Assembly (NCBI GenBank): GCA_044869955.1 | Contig: JBIOYC010000084.1 | Coordinates: 1-7,053 of the forward strand | Origin: CALMKX01 sp044869955 | GTDB taxonomy: Bacteria; Acidobacteriota; Thermoanaerobaculia; Multivoradales; SZUA-115 | Reading direction: 5' to 3' | Length of the DNA: 7,053 bases | Part shown: piece by piece, positions 5,033-7,053 of the stretch | Layout of the letters: each line of letters begins with the position of its first letter | Numbering within the stretch: the first letter of the stretch is position 1 | The notes under the pieces: generated by a model | The model's input: the letters and a program-made list of their open reading frames with translations, nothing else | Database searches by the model: none | What the model was told of the DNA's origin: nothing | Position numbers and translations under genes: made by a program

Positions 5033-7053
5033 ATGAGAGCTCTTCGGTGGAGATCCGCGGCGGTCTTGGGGGCGCTCCTCGCCGCCCTGGCCGTGCCGGC
5101 CGCGGCACAGCTGCAGTACGGCAACCTGTACGGCGTGGTCACGGACCAGGACGGTCAAGCCCTTCCCGGTGTCACCGTCACCGCCACGGGCGTTGCCGCC
5201 CCTCTGGTGCAGGTGACCGATGAGGTGGGCCAGTTCCGATTCATCAACCTTTCGCCGGGCATCTACGTGGTCCAGGCTGAGCTCGAGGGCTTCTCGACGG
5301 TCGAGCTGCCGGACGTGGCGGTCAACGTCGGCGCCCGGGTCTCGCTCGAGATCAAGTTGACCGCTCAGCTCTCCGAGACCATCACCGTCACCGGGGAGAC
5401 TCCCCTGCTCGACGAGAAACGGGTCCACCGGGGCTCGGTGGTCACCCCGGAAGAGCTCAACAAGGTGCCGACCGCCCGCGACCCCTGGTCCCTGCTGTCG
5501 CAGGCTCCCGGCGTGCAGGTCGACCGCTTCAACGTCGGCGGCAACGAGAGCGGCCAGCAGTCGAACTTCCTGGGCGTCGGCTCGAGCGGCCGCGACAACG
5601 TCTTCGCCATCGATGGCGTGGTGCTCACCGACATGAACGCGGTCGGCGCCTCGGCTGTCTACTTCGACTTCGGTGCCTACGAGGAGGTGCAGTTCACCGT
5701 CTCCTCGGCGGACGTCGCGGTGGCCACGGGCGGCGTGACCATCAACCAGGTCACCAAGCGGGGCACCAACGAGCTCAAGGTCAACGCCCGCTACCTGCGC
5801 ACCGACGGCAGCCTGCAGTCCGAGCCCGGCGTGATCATCGACGAGCCGGGCACCGCCGACGACCGGGTGGGCAACGAGATCGACAACGTCCAGGAGTACG
5901 GCGCCGACGTCGGTGGGCCCGTCGTGCGCGACCACGTCTGGCTGTGGGGCTCCTACGGCAAGAGCGACATCCGCAACCTGGTGCCGACGGCCGCGGGCTC
6001 CGCGAGCTCCCAGCAGAACGACAACACGGAGCTCGAGGACTACAACGTCAAGCTCAACCTCCAGGCCGGCTCCCAGCTCTCGGGCGTCCTGCACTACTGG
6101 ACCAACGACAAGCTCAAGTTCGGCCGCGGTGCCGGCCCGACCCGGGCCCCCGAGGCGACGCTCGACCAGACGACCCCCCAGGACATCTACAAGATCGAGG
6201 GCAGCTGGATCCCGAGCTCGAACTGGGTGTTCAATGCCCTGTGGGCCCGCGACGACGGGATCTTCACCCTCGCCGGCCAGGGCGGCCTCGATGCCGACGT
6301 CTTCGACGACGAGAACGGCGTGCGCCGGGGCAGCAACTTCGATTTCACCCAGGAAGCGGTCATCGATCAGTGGCGGGTGGACAGCCACTACTTCTTCAAC
6401 GCCGGGCCGACCAGCAATGAATTGAAGTTCGGCATCGGCTTCCGCGATCAGGAGAATTTCTCCGAGACGGTCTGGCCGCGTGGCCGCCGGGTCATCGCCT
6501 TGGGGCCGGCCGAGCCGGGCGCCACCCACCTCGCGGTCTATCCTCGCGACCGCACGGTGGCGGTGATCTCCGAGTATGAGTCGGCCTGGGTCCAGGACAC
6601 CATGACCCTGGACCGGCTGACCATCACCGCCGGCCTGCGCTACGACAAGCAGTCCGGTGAGAACCTGGCGACCACCAACCCCGGCAACTCCCAGGCCCTC
6701 GGCCTGCTGCCGCCCCTCGACTTCCAGGGCAACGACGCCGGTGGCTTCGAGTGGGAGACCATCGTGCCGCGACTCGGCGTGACCTACGCCCTGGGTGAGG
6801 AGCGCAAGACCCTGCTGCGGGGCAGCTTCTCCCGCTACGCGGAGCAACTCGGCCAGAATCCCTATCTCTTCAGGGTCAACCCCACCGGCGGCTACAGCTA
6901 CGCCTACTTCTACTTCACCGACGCCGACGGCGACCTGGTGATCGACGATGCCGAGCGCGACTCGCTGTACTTCTACTACGGCTACGGCTTCGACCCGGAC
7001 AACCCGGGCGGCCTGGTGACGCCGAACGTCAACGACCCGGACCTCGACCCGAT
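5033..7053 (+). CDS. TonB-dependent receptor with carboxypeptidase-regulatory-like domain, Oar-type (partial, 3' end beyond the right edge)
   Basis: I translated 673 codons without a stop; such proteins usually have about 1,000 residues, so roughly two thirds is present. It should be an outer-membrane beta-barrel that takes up a large substrate with energy from TonB. A signal peptide (1-25, ending VPAAA before Q26) is followed by a carboxypeptidase-regulatory-like beta-sandwich at about 29-110 (GNLYGVVTDQDGQALPGVTV, then GQFRFINLSPGIYVVQAELEGF). A TonB-box-like SETITVTGE (114-122) leads into the plug, about 130-245 (LLSQAPGVQV, DNVFAIDGVVLTDMNA, INQVTKRGTNELK). The barrel then begins, with alternating strand patterns such as TITAGLRYDKQ. 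Tyr/Phe-rich strands and an EF-hand-like loop lie near the window end. The ATG is supported by AAGGAG 6 bases upstream. The substrate is unknown; peptides, glycans or siderophores are all possible. Its divergent neighbour is a secreted phosphodiesterase. Confidence 0.92.
   Translation, partial: MRALRWRSAAVLGALLAALAVPAAAQLQYGNLYGVVTDQDGQALPGVTVTATGVAAPLVQVTDEVGQFRFINLSPGIYVVQAELEGFSTVELPDVAVNVGARVSLEIKLTAQLSETITVTGETPLLDEKRVHRGSVVTPEELNKVPTARDPWSLLSQAPGVQVDRFNVGGNESGQQSNFLGVGSSGRDNVFAIDGVVLTDMNAVGASAVYFDFGAYEEVQFTVSSADVAVATGGVTINQVTKRGTNELKVNARYLRTDGSLQSEPGVIIDEPGTADDRVGNEIDNVQEYGADVGGPVVRDHVWLWGSYGKSDIRNLVPTAAGSASSQQNDNTELEDYNVKLNLQAGSQLSGVLHYWTNDKLKFGRGAGPTRAPEATLDQTTPQDIYKIEGSWIPSSNWVFNALWARDDGIFTLAGQGGLDADVFDDENGVRRGSNFDFTQEAVIDQWRVDSHYFFNAGPTSNELKFGIGFRDQENFSETVWPRGRRVIALGPAEPGATHLAVYPRDRTVAVISEYESAWVQDTMTLDRLTITAGLRYDKQSGENLATTNPGNSQALGLLPPLDFQGNDAGGFEWETIVPRLGVTYALGEERKTLLRGSFSRYAEQLGQNPYLFRVNPTGGYSYAYFYFTDADGDLVIDDAERDSLYFYYGYGFDPDNPGGLVTPNVNDPDLDP
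6920..6955 (+). other. EF-hand-like calcium-binding loop within the receptor barrel
   Basis: Residues 630-641 of the receptor read DADGDLVIDDAE. Acidic residues stand at loop positions 1, 3, 5, 9 and 12 with Ile at position 8, the pattern of a 12-residue EF-hand or dockerin-type loop; only the usual Gly at position 6 is replaced (Leu). In a TonB-dependent barrel this would most likely sit in an extracellular loop and bind calcium. The motif is visible; metal binding is inferred. Confidence 0.5.

Noticed and set aside
4910..6847. A 645-residue open frame on the minus strand
   Set aside because: It is the antisense shadow of the TonB-dependent receptor; composition is Val/Gly/Asp/Arg-rich with no domain.

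Overview
The window is GC-rich DNA with tightly packed genes and a receptor of the kind that is abundant in Acidobacteriota: a TonB-dependent receptor with an N-terminal carboxypeptidase-regulatory-like (Oar-type) domain. The pairing of an ECF sigma factor with a soluble TPR protein carrying an HxxxxCxxC motif also fits that phylum, perhaps a Thermoanaerobaculia-like lineage. This placement is an inference from gene style, not from a marker gene; Myxococcota or a neighbouring phylum cannot be excluded.

Left part (1-2651, all on the minus strand, so read right to left). Four genes lie in a row: a small ribbon-helix-helix-like DNA-binding protein (2361-2651) with a promoter that predicts a leaderless mRNA; a 118-residue secreted protein with two DPHG repeats (1887-2243), whose ribosome-binding site lies inside a long inverted repeat; a 444-residue TPR protein with a zinc-finger-like Cys motif (467-1801); and a partial ECF sigma factor (1-503, running off the left edge) that starts inside the TPR gene and is probably translationally coupled to it. 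My hypothesis is that the last three form a signalling unit: secreted peptide, cytoplasmic TPR/anti-sigma-like protein and sigma factor.

Middle (2652-3600). A divergent intergenic region with two palindromic sites leads into a GNAT acetyltransferase on the plus strand (2850-3386). Between this gene and the convergent phosphodiesterase lies a cluster of repeats: two REP-like 41-bp elements in inverted orientation (37 of 41 bases identical), separated by three imperfect tandem units of about 40 bp. The phosphodiesterase gene reads into the cluster and gains a low-complexity C-terminal tail from it.

Right part (3510-7053). A secreted type I phosphodiesterase/nucleotide pyrophosphatase of the alkaline phosphatase superfamily (minus strand) is divergent from the Oar-like TonB-dependent receptor (plus strand, cut by the right edge). 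The receptor has a signal peptide, carboxypeptidase-regulatory-like domain, TonB-box-like segment, plug and the start of the barrel, with an EF-hand-like acidic loop near the window end. No stretch over 300 bases lacks a gene. No tRNA, rRNA, CRISPR array or transposase was seen.
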